Shown: positions 53,350-62,232 of the stretch, one piece after another | How the letters are laid out: each line of letters starts with the position of its first letter | How positions within the stretch are numbered: the stretch's first letter is position 1 | From: Salinilacustrithrix flava | GTDB taxonomy: Bacteria; Actinomycetota; Acidimicrobiia; Acidimicrobiales; Salinilacustritrichaceae | Length of the DNA stretch: 64,000 bases | Assembly (NCBI RefSeq): GCF_041228405.1 | Contig: NZ_CP133888.1 | Location: 2,418,001-2,482,000, forward strand | Direction of reading: 5' to 3' | Position numbers and translations under genes: made by a program | Notes under the pieces: model-generated | The model's input: only the letters and a program-made list of their open reading frames with translations | The model's database searches: none | Told to the model about the DNA's origin: nothing

Positions 53350-55940
53350 CCGCCGGGCAGCGACGACGCGACCTGGCCCGCCTCGCGCTGGTGCACCGCC
53401 ACCTGCACCCGCATCCGCTCGACGTGCTGCGCGATCAGCGTGGTGGCCTCGGGCACCGGGTGGGTGGCGAGGAACTCCTCGATCTCGTCGGCCAGCGCCG
53501 GGTCGGTGACGCTGGTGATGCCCTCGACGAGGCGGTGGTTGGCGTTGAAGGGCAGCCGGGCCCGGATGCGCTCCCAGCCGTCCCGCACGGCGGTCCAGGC
53601 GTGGCGGTCGTGGGCCGGGTTGCGCAGCGCCGCCCGGTAGGCGAAGGCCAGGTTCTGGCTGCGGACCTCGTCGGTCTCGAGCAGGGCGAGGTACCGGGAG
53701 AACAGGTCGCCGTCCGCCACGGTGGCGGCGGCGTAGAGGTAGCGGACCTGCTCCTGGGGCGTGGCGCCGTGCCGGAAGCGGTCGAGCATGGCGTCGAACC
53801 GGTCCGCATCCGCGGTGACCGCCGCGGCCTTCAGGGCACCGGCGCCGAGCTCGGCGTCGACCTCGGTCGGCCGGTGCAGCTGCTGCTCGAACACCGCGGT
53901 CGCGCGGGCCAGGGCGTCGGGGTCGCCGTGCACGCCGCGCAACCCGAGGACGAGCCCGCGGAGGGCTCGGGTGCGGTCGTCGTCGGTGGGGTCGACGTCG
54001 TCGCCGAGCCGCGCTGCGAGCGGCGCCAGGAGGCGGCGGACCCACGCCGACACGGCCGGTCGCTCGTCCTCGGACGCAGCCCGGTCGACCACCTCGATGC
54101 TCGACGCGGCCAGCTGCCACACGGAGAGGTCGGTCTCACCGACGTCGGCGATGCGCTGCACGGTGGCGGCGAGGTCGCCCGCCCGGCGGTCGCCCCGGAG
54201 GGTGAGGCCGTGGGCGTCGTCGAGCACCGCGTAGCGCTCCAGCGGGGCGAGGTCGCCGAGGCCGTCGAGGACGGCGGCCTGGAGCTCGGCGTCGTAGGAC
54301 ACCCGGTAGAAGGCGTGGCCGCCGGCGTTGACGACGACGGGGGCGCCGGCGGTGGGCGTGGCCGGGAGCGTCAGCGAGGCCCGGGGGCCGTCGAGCACGA
54401 TGCGCTCGGTGCCGCCTGCGCTGCGCACGACGACCGGCACGTGCCAGCGGGGGTCCTCGCCGTCGCCCGCGTCGGCCGGCTCCGTGTAGCGGAACGGCTG
54501 CTGGGTCAGGGTCAGGCCGGCGTCGTCGAGGCTCGCGGTGACGAGCGGGAAGCCGCCCTGGAAGATCCAGCTGTCCATCATCGCCCGCACCGGCTCGCCC
54601 GTGACGGCCTCGAGGGCATCCCAGAGGTCGCCGGTCTCGGTGTTGCCGAACTGGTGTGCCTGCAGGTAGCGGCGGATGCCGTCCCGGAAGGCGTCCTCGC
54701 CCAGGTACTGCTCGAGCATGCGGACGACCGCCGAGCCCTTCTGGTACGTGAGGGTGTCGAACATCCCCTCGGCGTCGGCAGGCGTGATCACCGGGTACTC
54801 GATCGGGCGTGTGGTGGCCAGCGCATCGACGTCGAACGCGCCCGACCGCTCGCGGCCGAAGTGCATCCACCGCTCCCACGCCGGGCGGAACGCCGCGGCG
54901 CACTTGGCCTCCATGAAGGTGGCGAAGGCCTCGTTGAGCCAGATGCCGTTCCACCAGCGCATCGTCACCAGGTCGCCGAACCACATGTGGGCGAGCTCGT
55001 GGGCGATCACGTCGACGACGGCGAGGAGCTCGGCCTGGGTGGCGGACTCCGGGTCGACGAGCAGGAGGGTCTCCCGGTAGACGACGCAGCCCAGGTTCTC
55101 CATGGCGCCGAACGCGAAGTCGGGCACGGCCACCATGTCGACCTTGTCGCCCGGGTAGGCGATGCCGTAGTAGTCCGCGAAGAAGCGCAGGGCGTGGGCC
55201 CCGACCTCGAGGGCGAACTCGGCCAGCTCGCCCTGCCCGGGGCGGTGGACGATGCGCAGCGGCACCCCGTCGACGTCGACGGGGCCGGTGGTCTCCATCG
55301 GACCGACGACGAACGCGACCAGGTAGGTCGACATCGGCATGGTGTCGGCGAAGCGGATGCGCACCCGCCCGTCGCCGAGGTCCTCCCGGGCGAGCTCGGG
55401 GCCGTTGGAGATGGCCAGCAGGTCCTCGGCGACGTCCAGGGTGACGCCGAAGACCGCCTTGAACTCCGGCTCGTCCCAGCACGGGAAGGCCCGGCGGGCG
55501 TCGGTGGGCTCGAACTGGGTGACGGCGATGGCACGGTCGCCGCCGCCGTCCGCGGTGTAGGTCGAGCGGTAGAAGCCGCGGAGGCGGTCGTTGAGCACGC
55601 CCGAGAAGGTGAGGTGCAGCGTCGCCGTCCCGCCGGGCAGGGTCTCGGGCAGCGCGACGCGCAGCTGCTCGAGGTCGGCGTCGAGGTGGATCTCACCGTC
55701 GATGCGGCGCCCGTCGAGGTCGACCCACGCCTCGCTGACGTCCAGCTCGGCGGCGTTGCAGACCAGCTCGGCGGTGGGGGAGCCGACGTCGAGGGTGACG
55801 CTGGCCGCGCCCCGGAAGGTGCTCGTGGCGAGGTCCGGGGCGAGCCGCAGGTCGTAGCGCTCGGGCCGGACCGAGGCGGGGAGGCGACCGGCCCGGTCCC
55901 CGGTGGCCGGGGGCGGTGCGGTGGCGTCGTCGGAGGGCAC
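53346..55940 (-). CDS. pepN: Aminopeptidase N (M1 family)
   Basis: 864 residues from GTG 55940. The M1 zinc site is HELAH at 314-318 with the third ligand in LNEAFATFMEAK; the exopeptidase loop reads GAMENLG near 277. An N-terminal beta domain (SVRPERYDLRLAPDL) and the ERAP1-like C-terminal domain (ERYAVLDDAHGLTLRGDRRA onward) give the full four-domain enzyme. It trims N-terminal residues from peptides. TACCGT (minus strand, 55952-55947) ends six bases before the GTG. Confidence 0.96.
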   Translation of the reverse strand: MPSDDATAPPPATGDRAGRLPASVRPERYDLRLAPDLATSTFRGAASVTLDVGSPTAELVCNAAELDVSEAWVDLDGRRIDGEIHLDADLEQLRVALPETLPGGTATLHLTFSGVLNDRLRGFYRSTYTADGGGDRAIAVTQFEPTDARRAFPCWDEPEFKAVFGVTLDVAEDLLAISNGPELAREDLGDGRVRIRFADTMPMSTYLVAFVVGPMETTGPVDVDGVPLRIVHRPGQGELAEFALEVGAHALRFFADYYGIAYPGDKVDMVAVPDFAFGAMENLGCVVYRETLLLVDPESATQAELLAVVDVIAHELAHMWFGDLVTMRWWNGIWLNEAFATFMEAKCAAAFRPAWERWMHFGRERSGAFDVDALATTRPIEYPVITPADAEGMFDTLTYQKGSAVVRMLEQYLGEDAFRDGIRRYLQAHQFGNTETGDLWDALEAVTGEPVRAMMDSWIFQGGFPLVTASLDDAGLTLTQQPFRYTEPADAGDGEDPRWHVPVVVRSAGGTERIVLDGPRASLTLPATPTAGAPVVVNAGGHAFYRVSYDAELQAAVLDGLGDLAPLERYAVLDDAHGLTLRGDRRAGDLAATVQRIADVGETDLSVWQLAASSIEVVDRAASEDERPAVSAWVRRLLAPLAARLGDDVDPTDDDRTRALRGLVLGLRGVHGDPDALARATAVFEQQLHRPTEVDAELGAGALKAAAVTADADRFDAMLDRFRHGATPQEQVRYLYAAATVADGDLFSRYLALLETDEVRSQNLAFAYRAALRNPAHDRHAWTAVRDGWERIRARLPFNANHRLVEGITSVTDPALADEIEEFLATHPVPEATTLIAQHVERMRVQVAVHQREAGQVASSLPGG

Positions 55941-55946
55941 CGGGCA

Positions 55947-55952
55947 ACGGTA
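55947..55952 (-). promoter_or_regulatory. -10 element TACCGT of pepN
   Basis: It ends six bases before GTG 55940; the divergent kinase -10 begins 11 bases away. Confidence 0.5.
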
Positions 55953-55963
55953 CCGGCCGCGTG

Positions 55964-55969
55964 TACCGT
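55964..55969 (+). promoter_or_regulatory. -10 element TACCGT of the adenosine kinase gene
   Basis: Same hexamer as pepN on the other strand; it ends eight bases before GTG 55978. Confidence 0.5.
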
Positions 55970-55977
55970 CGCCGAGC

Positions 55978-56991
55978 GTGACGCCCCCTGCATCCGAGCA
56001 GATCCTCCGCGACGTCCGCGACGACGGCACCGCCCTCGACGTGGTCGGCATCGGCAACGCGCTCGTGGACGTGCTCAGCCACGAGGCCGACGACTTCGTC
56101 GCGACCCACGATCTGGTGAAGGGGGCCATGACCCTCATCGAGCCGGACCGGGCCACGCAGCTGTACGAGGCGATGGGCCCGGGCATCGAGGTGTCCGGCG
56201 GATCGGCCGCCAACACCATCGCCGGGGTCGCCTCCTTCGGCGGCCGGGCCGCCTACCTGGGCAAGGTCCACGACGACCAGCTCGGCGTGGTGTTCGCCCA
56301 CGACATGCGGGCCAACGGGGTCGTGTTCCGCTCGCCGCCGGCCGCCGACGGCCCGCCCACGGGGCGGTGCCTGATCATCGTCACCCCGGACGCCGAGCGG
56401 ACCCTCAACACCTACCTCGGTGCCTCCGCCTACTTCAGCCCCGACGACGTGGACGCCGAGCTGATCGAGCTGTCGCGGTACACCTTCCTCGAGGGCTACC
56501 TGTTCGATCGGCCCGAGGCCAAGGCCGCCTACCGAACCGCCTCCGAGATCGCCCACGGCGCCGGCCGCAAGGTCGCGCTCACCCTGTCCGACACGTTCTG
56601 CGTGGAGCGCCACATCGACGAGTGGCGGCCCCTCGTCGCCGACCAGGTCGACGTGCTCTTCGCCAACGACGCCGAGCTGCGTGCCCTCTACGGGATCCAC
56701 CTCGACCACGCCGTCGACCGCGCCCGTGACGAGGTGGAGACCACGTGCGTCACGCTCGGCCCGGAGGGTTCGCTCATCGTGACCTCCGAGGGCATCGTCG
56801 AGGTGCCGCCCCACCCGGTCGACGTCGTCGACACGACCGGGGCCGGCGACCTGTACGCCGCCGGCGTGCTCCACGGCATGGCCAAGGGCCTGCCGCTGGC
56901 CGAGTGCGGCCGCCTCGGCTCCATCGCCGCCTCGGCCGTCATCGGCCACACCGGCGCCCGACCAGGCCAGTCGCTGGCCCAGCTGGCATGA
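55978..56991 (+). CDS. PfkB-family sugar/adenosine kinase
   Basis: 337 residues, GTG start. Ribokinase fold with VVGIGNALVDVL, SGGSAANTIAGVASFGGRAA and the C-terminal PfkB signature VDTTGAGDLYAAGVLHGMA (catalytic Asp). The two-Gly and N-terminal patterns are those of PfkB adenosine kinases. Its stop overlaps the ATG of punA, which supports a purine nucleoside substrate. Role: convert adenosine to AMP, or another nucleoside or sugar to its phosphate. Confidence 0.88.
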   Translation: MTPPASEQILRDVRDDGTALDVVGIGNALVDVLSHEADDFVATHDLVKGAMTLIEPDRATQLYEAMGPGIEVSGGSAANTIAGVASFGGRAAYLGKVHDDQLGVVFAHDMRANGVVFRSPPAADGPPTGRCLIIVTPDAERTLNTYLGASAYFSPDDVDAELIELSRYTFLEGYLFDRPEAKAAYRTASEIAHGAGRKVALTLSDTFCVERHIDEWRPLVADQVDVLFANDAELRALYGIHLDHAVDRARDEVETTCVTLGPEGSLIVTSEGIVEVPPHPVDVVDTTGAGDLYAAGVLHGMAKGLPLAECGRLGSIAASAVIGHTGARPGQSLAQLA

Positions 56992-57821
56992 GCGGCACCG
57001 GCACCCCGCCCGACGCCTACGAGCGGGCCGCCGAGGCGGCTGCCGCCCTCGCCGAGCGGACCGGCGTCGAGCGCCACGACGTGGTGGTCGTGCTCGGCTC
57101 GGGCTGGCGCACCGCCGCCGAGCAGCTGGGGGAGGCCTCCTGCGCGTTCCCGGCGGCGGACCTGCCGGGCTTCCACGCGCCGACCGTGGAGGGCCACGGG
57201 GGCGAGCTCCGCTCCATCGACGTCGACGGTCGCCGCGTGCTGGTCGCGCTGGGCCGCGTCCACGCCTACGAGGGGCACGGACTCGCCGACGTCGTGCACG
57301 GCGTGCGCACCGCCGTGCTCGCCGGCTGCCGCACGGTCGTGCTCACCAACGCGGCGGGCGGCCTCGGCGAGGGCATGTCCATCGGGCAGCCGGTGCTCAT
57401 CGCCGACCACCTCAACCTCACCGGCCGCTCCCCCCTGACCGGCCCGACGCCGGACGCGGCCATCGGCCCCCGGTTCCCGGACATGACCGACCTGTACTCG
57501 GCTCGCTTGCGGGCCATGGCCCGGGAGCTCGAACCGACCCTGGTCGAGGGCGTCTACGCCGGCATGAACGGCCCCCAGTACGAGACGCCCGCCGAGATCC
57601 GCATGCTCCAGACGCTGGGCGCCGACCTGGTCGGCATGTCCACGGTGCACGAAGCCGTCGCCGCCCACCACATGGGCGCCGAGGTGCTGGCCATGTCGCT
57701 GGTCACCAACCTGGCGGCCGGCCTGGGCGACTCGCTCGACCACGAGGACGTGCTGTCGGTGGCCGTGACCTCGGCCGATGCCATGGGCTCCCTGCTCGCC
57801 CGGTTGGTCCGGCGGCTGTAG
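56988..57821 (+). CDS. punA: Purine nucleoside phosphorylase (trimeric type)
   Basis: 277 residues. VVVLGSGW, LGRVHAYEGHGLADVVHGVR, LTNAAGGLGEGMSIGQPVLI, DHLNLTGRSPLTGP, GVYAGMNGPQYETPAEIRML and VTNLAAGLGD are the PNP class I (inosine/guanosine) motifs. It splits purine (deoxy)nucleosides with phosphate into base and (deoxy)ribose-1-phosphate. ATGA overlap with the kinase; the mutase that would use its sugar-phosphate follows six bases later. Confidence 0.95.
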   Translation: MSGTGTPPDAYERAAEAAAALAERTGVERHDVVVVLGSGWRTAAEQLGEASCAFPAADLPGFHAPTVEGHGGELRSIDVDGRRVLVALGRVHAYEGHGLADVVHGVRTAVLAGCRTVVLTNAAGGLGEGMSIGQPVLIADHLNLTGRSPLTGPTPDAAIGPRFPDMTDLYSARLRAMARELEPTLVEGVYAGMNGPQYETPAEIRMLQTLGADLVGMSTVHEAVAAHHMGAEVLAMSLVTNLAAGLGDSLDHEDVLSVAVTSADAMGSLLARLVRRL

Positions 57822-57826
57822 ACCGG

Positions 57827-59500
57827 ATGGACACCGAGCTGCGCGCCGCCATCGACGCCTGGCGCGCCGACGACCCCGACCCCGCCACGGTCGCGGCGCT
57901 CGACGCCATGGTCGCCGCCGCCGACGAGGCCGCGCTCGAGGCCGCGTTCGCTGCCCCGCTCGCCTTCGGCACCGCAGGCCTGCGCGGGCCACTCGGGCCG
58001 GGGCCGGGTCGGATGAACCGCGCCGTCGTGCGCCGTGCCGCGGCCGGGCTGTGCCGCTGGCTCGACGACCAGGGGTGGGAGGGACCCGTGGTCGTGGCCC
58101 GGGACGCACGCCACGGCTCGGCCGACTTCGCCCGGGACACGGCCGCGGTCGTCGCCGGCGCCGGCCGCTCCGTCGTCCTCGCCGATCGTCCCCTACCGAC
58201 GCCGCTGCTCGCCTTCGCCGTCCGCCACCTGGGCGGGGCGGCGGGCGTGATGGTCACGGCCAGCCACAACCCACCTGCCGACAACGGCTACAAGGTCTAC
58301 GCCGGCGACGGTGCCCAGATCGTCGCTCCGTGGGATCGGGAGATCGCGGCCCACATGGCAGCGATCGAGCGGGTGTCCGACCTGCCGCTCGCCCCGCTCG
58401 ACGACGCGCGCATCGCCGAGCTCGGAGACGACGTGGTGGACGCCTACGTCGAGGGGGTCGCCGGACTCCGGACCTCCCACGCGCCGGTCGACCTGCGGGT
58501 GGCCTACACGCCCATGCACGGGGTGGGCCTCGAGGTCCTGCAGGCGGCCTTCGCCCGAGCCGGCCTCGCGCCGCCGGCGGTGGTCGAGGCGCAAGCCCAC
58601 CCCGACCCCGACTTCCCGACGGTGGCGTTCCCCAACCCGGAGGAGCCGGGCGCCATGGACCTGCTCCTCGCGTCGGCTGAGGAGCACGGTGCCGACCTCG
58701 CCATCGCCAACGACCCCGACGCCGACCGCCTCGCCCTCGCCGTGCCCGGACCGCGTGGCGGGGCCACCACGTGGCGGGTCCTCACCGGCGACGAGATCGG
58801 CCTGCTCTTGGCCGACCACCTGCTGCGCCACTCCGAGGGCGCCGATCGCCTGCTGGTCACCACCGTCGTGTCGTCGTCGGCGCTCGCTGCGCTGGCTGCG
58901 CACCACGACGTCCAGTTCGTCGAGACGCTCACCGGCTTCAAGTGGCTGGCCCGCGCCGCGATGGCCCGACCCGATCTCCGCCCGGTCCTCGGCTACGAGG
59001 AGGCGCTCGGCTACTCGGTCGGGTCGCTGGTGCGGGACAAGGACGGCATCAGCGCCGCCGTCGTCGCCGTGGAGGCGGTGGCGGGGCTGCTGGCCGAGCG
59101 CTCCTCGGTGGCGCAGCGCCTCGCCGAGCTGGCCGTCGACCTGGGGCTGCACCGCACCCGCCAGCGCTCGCTGCGCTTCGAGGGACTCGACGGTGCCCCG
59201 CGGATGGCTGCGGCGGTCGACCGGATCCGGACGGATCCGCCAGAGGTGCTCGGCGGCTTCGACGTCGTCGGCGTCGAGGACCTGGCCCTCGGTCAGCGCC
59301 TGCCGCCGACCGACGGCGTGGTCCTGCGCGGCGACGGCATGCGGGTCGTCGTCCGCCCGTCGGGCACCGAGCCCAAGCTCAAGCTCTACGTCGAGGTGGT
59401 GCGCCTGGTCGACGCCGTCGACGACGTCGGCGCCGAGACCGACATCGCCGATGAGCGCATCGACGCGGTCCTCGCCGACCTCGAAGCCCGGCTCGCCTGA
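57827..59500 (+). CDS. Phosphohexomutase/phosphopentomutase (alpha-D-phosphohexomutase family)
   Basis: 557 residues. TASHNPPADNGYK holds the phosphoserine (about 144), NDPDADRLALAV the magnesium loop, GYEEALGYSVG the sugar loop and RPSGTEPKLKLYVEV the phosphate loop. Length and the ~30-residue extra loops match the PGM2-type bacterial mutases. Placed directly after punA, it probably converts ribose-1-P and deoxyribose-1-P to the 5-phosphates for PRPP synthesis and DeoC, although glucose or mannose phosphate cannot be excluded. Confidence 0.88.
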   Translation: MDTELRAAIDAWRADDPDPATVAALDAMVAAADEAALEAAFAAPLAFGTAGLRGPLGPGPGRMNRAVVRRAAAGLCRWLDDQGWEGPVVVARDARHGSADFARDTAAVVAGAGRSVVLADRPLPTPLLAFAVRHLGGAAGVMVTASHNPPADNGYKVYAGDGAQIVAPWDREIAAHMAAIERVSDLPLAPLDDARIAELGDDVVDAYVEGVAGLRTSHAPVDLRVAYTPMHGVGLEVLQAAFARAGLAPPAVVEAQAHPDPDFPTVAFPNPEEPGAMDLLLASAEEHGADLAIANDPDADRLALAVPGPRGGATTWRVLTGDEIGLLLADHLLRHSEGADRLLVTTVVSSSALAALAAHHDVQFVETLTGFKWLARAAMARPDLRPVLGYEEALGYSVGSLVRDKDGISAAVVAVEAVAGLLAERSSVAQRLAELAVDLGLHRTRQRSLRFEGLDGAPRMAAAVDRIRTDPPEVLGGFDVVGVEDLALGQRLPPTDGVVLRGDGMRVVVRPSGTEPKLKLYVEVVRLVDAVDDVGAETDIADERIDAVLADLEARLA

Positions 59501-59544
59501 GACGAACCTCGAGCACGGCTCGACGTCGGGTGGCGCATCGGTCG

Positions 59545-59550
59545 TACCGT
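59545..59550 (+). promoter_or_regulatory. -10 element TACCGT of the response regulator
   Basis: It ends six bases before GTG 59557. Confidence 0.5.
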
Positions 59551-59556
59551 GGCGGC

Positions 59557-59913
59557 GTGCGGGTGCTCATCTGCGACGACGAGGCCGACATCCGGCTGCT
59601 GTTCCGGATGGCGTTCGAGGCACGCGGGGTCGAGGTGACCGAGGCGGTGGACGGCGACGACTGCATCGCCCAGGTCGCCGACGTGTGCCCGGACCTGATC
59701 GTCCTCGACCTGTTCATGCCGAACCGGGACGGGCTGTCGGCCCTGCCGGAGCTGAAGCGGCGGTGCCCGTCGACCCGGGTGCTCGTGGTCACCGCGTACG
59801 CGGCGGCCGAGAGCTTCAACCGCAGCCGCGCGCGCGGCGCCACCGCCTGCTTCGACAAGCTCGAGTTCGAACAGCGGATCCCGCGCCTGGTCGAGCGCTA
59901 CGGGGCCGCCTGA
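59557..59913 (+). CDS. Single-domain response regulator
   Basis: 118 residues from GTG 59557 (VRVLICDDEADIR). Receiver domain only: acidic pair D7-D8, phosphoacceptor D51 in LIVLDLFMPNRDG, Thr in VVTAYAAAESF, and conserved Lys in CFDKLEFEQ. No output domain and no histidine kinase nearby, so it acts as a relay or through protein contacts. The start choice comes from TACCGT six bases upstream. Confidence 0.9.
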   Translation: MRVLICDDEADIRLLFRMAFEARGVEVTEAVDGDDCIAQVADVCPDLIVLDLFMPNRDGLSALPELKRRCPSTRVLVVTAYAAAESFNRSRARGATACFDKLEFEQRIPRLVERYGAA

Positions 59914-59914
59914 C

Positions 59915-59930
59915 CCCGAGGCCGCTCGGG
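59915..59930. terminator. Short hairpin between convergent genes
   Basis: CCCGAG-GCCG-CTCGGG, six perfect pairs with a tetraloop, between the response regulator and hemerythrin stops. Confidence 0.5.
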
Positions 59931-59932
59931 AG

Positions 59933-60364
59933 CTACTTGGCGGCCGCCATCTCGGTGCCGAGCTCGTCGAGGCGCTCCTGGCTCATCCGCTTCCGGAGGT
60001 CGGGGAACATGTCGGTCTCCTCCTCCTCGGCGTGGTGCTCGACGTTCTCCATGAGCACCTTCATCTTGGCGATCAAGGTGTCGTCGCCGGAGACCTCTTC
60101 GATCTCCCGCATCAGGACCTTGACGACGTGGTGCTCCTGGACGCCCTCGTCCACGGTCTCGGCCAGCTCCTCCTCGTCGGTGTCCTTCACCGCCGGGTAG
60201 AAGATGTCCTCCTCGATCCGGGTGTGGGTCTCGAGCTCGGAGAAGATCTCCTTCTGCAGCTCCTTCATGCGGGCCATGTCCTCGGCCTCGTCGGCCGTGC
60301 GGAACTGCTCGAAGAGGTCGCGCACCTCGTCGTGGTCGGTGGTCAGCAGCGTGATGGCATCCAT
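59933..60364 (-). CDS. Hemerythrin HHE-domain protein
   Basis: 143 residues, four-helix. Iron ligands: TTDHDEVRDLFEQF (His11), ETHTRIEEDIFYP (His and Glu), EGVQEHHVVKVL, and ENVEHHAEEEETDMFP. The domain is complete and soluble. Such proteins bind a di-iron centre and sense or scavenge oxygen, NO or H2O2. AGAGGA precedes ATG 60364. Convergent with the response regulator. Confidence 0.92.
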   Translation of the reverse strand: MDAITLLTTDHDEVRDLFEQFRTADEAEDMARMKELQKEIFSELETHTRIEEDIFYPAVKDTDEEELAETVDEGVQEHHVVKVLMREIEEVSGDDTLIAKMKVLMENVEHHAEEEETDMFPDLRKRMSQERLDELGTEMAAAK

Positions 60365-60427
60365 GGGGTCCTCTTTCGACGTGGGGACGGGTGCGGACCC
60401 TTACCCCGTCGCGGCCGGAGTCGTGCC

Positions 60428-61051
60428 TCAGGCCGTGCCGAAGAGCCGATCGCCGGCATCGCCGAGGCCGGGGACGATGAAGGCGTCCTCGTTCAGGTGC
60501 TCGTCCACCGATGCCGTGACGAGTCGGTCGACGAGCCCGGTGCTGTCCAGCCGGTCCACGCCCTCGGGCGCCGCGAGGATGCACACCGCGGTGACGGTGC
60601 CCGGGTTGCGGGCGGCGAGCTGCTCGCAGGCGAAGACCATGGAGCCGCCGGTGGCCAGCATGGGGTCGAGGACGAGCACGTCGCGCCCGTCGAGGTCGTC
60701 GGGCACCGAGTTCATGTACGGCACGGGCTCGTGGGTCGACTCGTCGCGGGCCACGCCGATGAAGCCGGTGTCGCTGCCCGGCAGCAGGCGAAGGACCGGG
60801 CCGAGCATGCCGAGGCCGGCGCGCAGCACGGGCACGACCATCGGGGGCCGGGTGACGCGCACGCCGGAGGTCTCGGTGAGCGGGGTGCGGATCGTCACCG
60901 GCTCGGTGGCGAGGGCGCGGGTGGCCTCGTAGACCAGCATGAGGGCCAGCTCGTCCGCGGCCTGGCGGAACACGGCCCGGTCGGTGCGCTCGTCGCGCAT
61001 CCGGGTCAGGAGCTGGGCGGCGAGGGGGTGGTCGACGACGAGCGTGTCCAT
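60428..61051 (-). CDS. upp: Uracil phosphoribosyltransferase
   Basis: 207 residues. It salvages uracil with PRPP to UMP. Seen: VVDHPLAAQLLTRMRDERTD, VVPVLRAGLGM, the PRPP loop VLDPMLATGGSM and the C-terminal uracil-binding FIVPGLGDAGDRLFGT. ATG 61051 is only six bases from the deoC start on the other strand, so the two promoters must lie in each other's coding region. Confidence 0.96.
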   Translation of the reverse strand: MDTLVVDHPLAAQLLTRMRDERTDRAVFRQAADELALMLVYEATRALATEPVTIRTPLTETSGVRVTRPPMVVPVLRAGLGMLGPVLRLLPGSDTGFIGVARDESTHEPVPYMNSVPDDLDGRDVLVLDPMLATGGSMVFACEQLAARNPGTVTAVCILAAPEGVDRLDSTGLVDRLVTASVDEHLNEDAFIVPGLGDAGDRLFGTA

Positions 61052-61060
61052 GTGGGCATG

Positions 61061-61729
61061 ATGGCATTCGTGGATCGCACCGCTGTCGCCCGCATGATCG
61101 ACCACACGCTGCTCGCCCCGGAGGCGACCGTCGAGCGCGTCGAGGCCCTCTGCGCCGAGGCGCGCGACCTGGAGGTCGGGGCGGTCTGCGTGTCGCCCAA
61201 CCAGGTGGCCGCTGCCGCCGCCGCCCTCCGTGGCTCCACCGTCGGGCTGGCGTCCGTGATCGGCTTCCCCTCCGGCGCCCACCGGGCCGAGATCAAGGCC
61301 GCCGAGGCGGCCGCTGCCGTCGCCGACGGCGCGTCCGAGCTCGACATGGTCGTACCCCTCGGCGCCGTGGTGGCGGGCGACTGGGACGAGGTCGAGGCCC
61401 ACGTCCGCGCCGTGCGCGAGGCAGCGCCGTCACCGGCGGTGCTCAAGGTCATCGTGGAGTCCGCCGCGCTCGACGACGCGCAGCTCGACCGGGTGTGCGC
61501 GGTGGCCGTCGGCGCCGGCGCCGACTACGTGAAGACCTCCACCGGCTTCCACTCCACGGGTGGGGCCACGGTCGACGCCGTCCGCCGCATGCGGGCCGCG
61601 GTCGGTTGGGACATCGGCGTCAAGGCATCGGGAGGCATCCGTGACGCCGCCACGGCGCTGGCCATGATCGAGGCCGGCGCCACCCGCATCGGGGCGTCGT
61701 CGTCCGCGGCGATCCTCGACGGCATCTGA
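61061..61729 (+). CDS. deoC: Deoxyribose-phosphate aldolase
   Basis: 222 residues from ATG 61061 (an adjacent in-frame ATG at 61058 is equally possible). It cleaves 2-deoxyribose-5-P to glyceraldehyde-3-P and acetaldehyde. Seen: MIDHTLLAPEATVERVEALC, AVCVSPNQV, GFPSGAHRAEIK, ADYVKTSTGFHS with the Schiff-base Lys, and VKASGGIRD. It completes deoxynucleoside catabolism with punA and deoA. Confidence 0.95.
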   Translation: MAFVDRTAVARMIDHTLLAPEATVERVEALCAEARDLEVGAVCVSPNQVAAAAAALRGSTVGLASVIGFPSGAHRAEIKAAEAAAAVADGASELDMVVPLGAVVAGDWDEVEAHVRAVREAAPSPAVLKVIVESAALDDAQLDRVCAVAVGAGADYVKTSTGFHSTGGATVDAVRRMRAAVGWDIGVKASGGIRDAATALAMIEAGATRIGASSSAAILDGI

Positions 61730-61738
61730 GCGCCGGGT

Positions 61739-62197
61739 TCAGCCCTCCAGCGAAGCGGCGAGGCGCTCGAGCGTCTCGCTCATGGTCTCGCGGTTGCGCG
61801 CCGTCCGGTCGTCGACACCGGACATCTGCTTGCTGAACTCCAGGGCGGACTCCGGCCGCAGGTCCTGGCTCCACTCGGTGACCCGACACCCCGCGTCGGT
61901 CGGCTCGATGCGGTAGCCCCACGTCGAGAAGTGGAAGTCCATCATCGAGCACTCGAAGGCGAAGGCCCGGCCGGGCTCGGCTTCGATGACCGTGCCCTGG
62001 GTGGTCCACTCGTGCTCGCCGTTGCGGTTGTGCCCGTCGAAGGTGGCCCCGACCGTCGGCCCGTCGTGGCCCTCGTGCCACTCGCAGGCGTGGCACTCCT
62101 CGGACCACTCGCCCATGCGGGTGACGTCGGAGATGGCGGCGTAGACCGCTTCAGGGGAGGCGGCGATGTCGCGGGAGATCTGGATCGTGTCGGCCAT
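61739..62197 (-). CDS. SRPBCC (polyketide cyclase-like) protein
   Basis: 152 residues. IQISRDIAASPEAVYAAISD, RMGEWSEECHACEWHEGH and FECSMMDFHFSTWGYRIEP fit the START-like ligand-binding fold. A His/Cys/Glu-rich patch (about 33-44) is notable and might bind metal. Ligand unknown. Convergent with deoC. Confidence 0.85.
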   Translation of the reverse strand: MADTIQISRDIAASPEAVYAAISDVTRMGEWSEECHACEWHEGHDGPTVGATFDGHNRNGEHEWTTQGTVIEAEPGRAFAFECSMMDFHFSTWGYRIEPTDAGCRVTEWSQDLRPESALEFSKQMSGVDDRTARNRETMSETLERLAASLEG

Positions 62198-62232
62198 GGC
62201 GGAGAGTCCACCACATGGTCATGCCCACATGG

